Shown: piece by piece, positions 6,038 to 7,075 of the stretch
How positions within the stretch are numbered: position 1 is the first letter of the stretch
Layout: each line of letters begins with the position of its first letter
Translations under genes and position numbers: made by a program
Source: Microbacteriaceae bacterium UBA4731
Lineage (GTDB): Bacteria; Actinomycetota; Actinomycetes; Actinomycetales; Microbacteriaceae
Assembly: GCA_002404115.1 (NCBI GenBank)
Contig: DHJB01000052.1
Coordinates: 337-7,411 of the forward strand
Length of the DNA stretch: 7,075 nt
Reading direction: 5' to 3'
The notes under the pieces: generated by a model
Database searches by the model: none
Seen by the model: the letters and a program-made list of their open reading frames with translations, nothing else
Told to the model about the DNA's origin: nothing

Positions 6038-6805
6038 TCAGGCGGCGACGAGCTCGGCGACGCTGGCGGCGGCGACCTGGGCGCGGAGCGCGGCGAGCAG
6101 CAGCGGCAGCTGGTCGGCCGGCGCATCGGGGGCCTCCGGATGCCACTGCACCCCGGTGATCGACGCGGTGACGTGTTCGAGCGCCTCGACGAGGCCATCC
6201 GGGGCGAGCGCCGCCGGCACGAGGCCGTCGCCGAGCAGGCCGACCGACTGGTGGTGCGCGCTCTGCACGCGAATCCGGGTGGCGCCGAGGCCCTCGGCGA
6301 GGCCGCTGCCGGCGCTGAGCTGCACCTCGTGCTCGGTCAGGATCTGGTCGATGGGCACGCCGACATTGCGGTGGATGCCCTCGTCGGCGATGTGCTGCAC
6401 GATCGTGCCACCCAGGGCGACGTTGATGATCTGGAGGCCGCGGCAGATGCCGAGAAGCGGGGTGCCCTGGGCGAGCGCCCGGTGCACGAGCGCGATCTGT
6501 CCCTCGTCAGCGGTGTCGTAGTGGCGGGTTTCGCCCTCGTAGCCGGTGTGCGCGCCGTAGAAACGGGGCGTGATGTCCTCGCCGCCGACGATCACGATGG
6601 CGTCGGCATCCTCGGTCGCGGCCAGCAGCTCCAGGGTCGTGACATCCGCCGCGGCGATGCGCGTGACCTGCCAGCCGCCGTGCCCGCCGTCGGTGGCGAC
6701 CCGGGTATTGAGCACCTGTACCTTGGCGTGGTATTCCGGCCGGTCGGGGCGGTGCCGGGTGACCTCGACGACGGCCAGCCTGGGGAGCGCGAATTCTCTG
6801 GTCAT
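6038..6805 (-). CDS. Gamma-glutamyl-gamma-aminobutyrate hydrolase family protein (peptidase C26, class I GATase-like)
   Basis: The product is a 255-residue cytoplasmic hydrolase of the PuuD-like C26 family, which cleaves gamma-glutamyl amide bonds, for example in polyamine or GABA catabolism. The catalytic triad is visible. The nucleophile Cys121 is in GICRGLQIIN and the His222/Glu224 pair in GVQWHPE, numbered from the chosen start. VGGEDITPRFYG and SAHHQSV are further family blocks. The ATG at 6805 was chosen because GGAGG (minus strand of 6811-6815) sits 5 nt upstream and family homology starts at the LAVVEV strand. In-frame ATGs at 6829 and 6850 lack such a site. No glutamine synthetase-like ligase or other puu gene is adjacent, so the physiological substrate is open. 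Third codon positions are more G/C-rich than in the bio genes (35 of the first 40 codons). Confidence 0.93.
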   Translation of the reverse strand: MTREFALPRLAVVEVTRHRPDRPEYHAKVQVLNTRVATDGGHGGWQVTRIAAADVTTLELLAATEDADAIVIVGGEDITPRFYGAHTGYEGETRHYDTADEGQIALVHRALAQGTPLLGICRGLQIINVALGGTIVQHIADEGIHRNVGVPIDQILTEHEVQLSAGSGLAEGLGATRIRVQSAHHQSVGLLGDGLVPAALAPDGLVEALEHVTASITGVQWHPEAPDAPADQLPLLLAALRAQVAAASVAELVAA

Positions 6806-6810
6806 GCCGG

Positions 6811-6815
6811 CCTCC
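6811..6815 (-). promoter_or_regulatory. Ribosome binding site of the C26 peptidase gene
   Basis: This reads GGAGG on the minus strand, 5 nt before the ATG at 6805. It fixes the start at that codon rather than at the in-frame ATGs further upstream. Confidence 0.7.
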
Positions 6816-6904
6816 GATCGTGGTCTCATCGTTGATCCCAGTGTGGACATCGGCGACGGATGCCGCGACCCCGCGCGTAACAGGCCGAAACAGTGCTGGC
6901 GGGC

Positions 6905-7075
6905 TCAGCCGCCCTGCACCACGCAGAACTCGTTGCCCTCAGGGTCCTGGAGCACGCTCCACCGGGCATCCCCGCGGTCGTGCTCGGCGACCAGGGCGGC
7001 GCCGAGGCCGACGAGCCGCAGCACCTCGACCTCCCGGTCGTCCGCCAGGAAGTCGACGTGCATCCGGTTCTTCGC
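6905..7075 (-). CDS. VOC/glyoxalase-like protein, C-terminal part (5' end outside window)
   Basis: Fifty-six residues are visible, ending in TGA at 6905-6907. The peptide starts AKNRMHVDFLADD and has LQDPEGNEFCVVQ near the end. The RxHxD strand and the DPEGNEFC strand are the hallmark second half of a glyoxalase/bleomycin-resistance/dioxygenase (VOC) module of the small actinobacterial Glyoxalase_6-like kind. His6 and the Glu of GNEF are the positions that usually bind metal. Such proteins are mostly of unknown function, so none is assigned. It is on the same strand as the C26 peptidase gene, 99 nt upstream of that start, and may or may not be co-transcribed. GC3 is about 96% over the visible codons. 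Confidence 0.82.
   Translation of the reverse strand, partial: AKNRMHVDFLADDREVEVLRLVGLGAALVAEHDRGDARWSVLQDPEGNEFCVVQGG

Noticed and set aside
5223..6835. Plus-strand open frames across bioB, the intergenic region and the C26 peptidase gene
   Set aside because: They are low-complexity translations antisense to well-supported genes and crossing a hairpin repeat, with no start site support.
6805..6850. Longer N terminus of the C26 peptidase from ATG 6850 or 6829
   Set aside because: No Shine-Dalgarno precedes those codons and the extra residues are not family-like, whereas ATG 6805 has GGAGG nearby.
6877..6891. GlnR-like box GTAAC-N5-GAAAC upstream of the C26 peptidase gene
   Set aside because: The half-sites match, but the spacing is 5 nt rather than the 6 nt of the Streptomyces consensus, and only one pair is present; insufficient for a call despite the nitrogen-related neighbour.

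Overview
The window is high-GC DNA with strong G/C bias at third codon positions, typical of an actinobacterium. Small clues point towards a Microbacteriaceae-like member: a biotin synthase auxiliary protein next to bioB, and C26 peptidase and VOC genes with near-total GC3. The genus cannot be fixed from this sequence alone.

Layout. Almost everything reads on the minus strand. The core (112-5719) is one compact biotin operon in transcription order bioB - bsaP - bioA - bioF - bioD - cytochrome P450. bioB and bsaP are 2 nt apart. Each of the other four junctions is a 4-nt stop/start overlap (ATGA or GTGA), so translation is probably coupled along the message. At the left edge the 3' end of an unrecognised plus-strand gene (1-152) runs into the P450 tail, overlapping it convergently by 41 bp. 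Upstream of bioB lies a 318-bp gene-free region (5720-6037). It holds a perfect 9-bp inverted repeat 29 nt before the bioB start (candidate operator/promoter), two further palindromes, and a cluster of repeated TCGAGATTGACCGG units that fold into a long hairpin just after the next gene. That gene (6038-6805) encodes a class I glutamine-amidotransferase-like peptidase of the gamma-glutamyl-GABA hydrolase family. The right edge holds the C-terminal end of a VOC/glyoxalase-like protein (6905-7075).

How the genes work together. BioF condenses a pimeloyl thioester with alanine to make KAPA. BioA aminates KAPA to DAPA, BioD closes the ureido ring to dethiobiotin, and BioB inserts sulfur with the help of BsaP. 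No bioC, bioH, bioW or bioZ is visible. The P450 at the operon's end sits where a pimelate-forming BioI-type enzyme could act. It is unusual, however: the heme cysteine is intact, but the normally near-invariant ExxR of the K helix is replaced (R266...A269), the meander is about 10 residues short and the N terminus is short.

Hand counts of codon third positions suggest the bio operon (about 70-80% GC3 in the samples counted) differs from its flanks (about 88-100%). Together with the unusual left junction, this raises the possibility that the operon is an acquired cassette.
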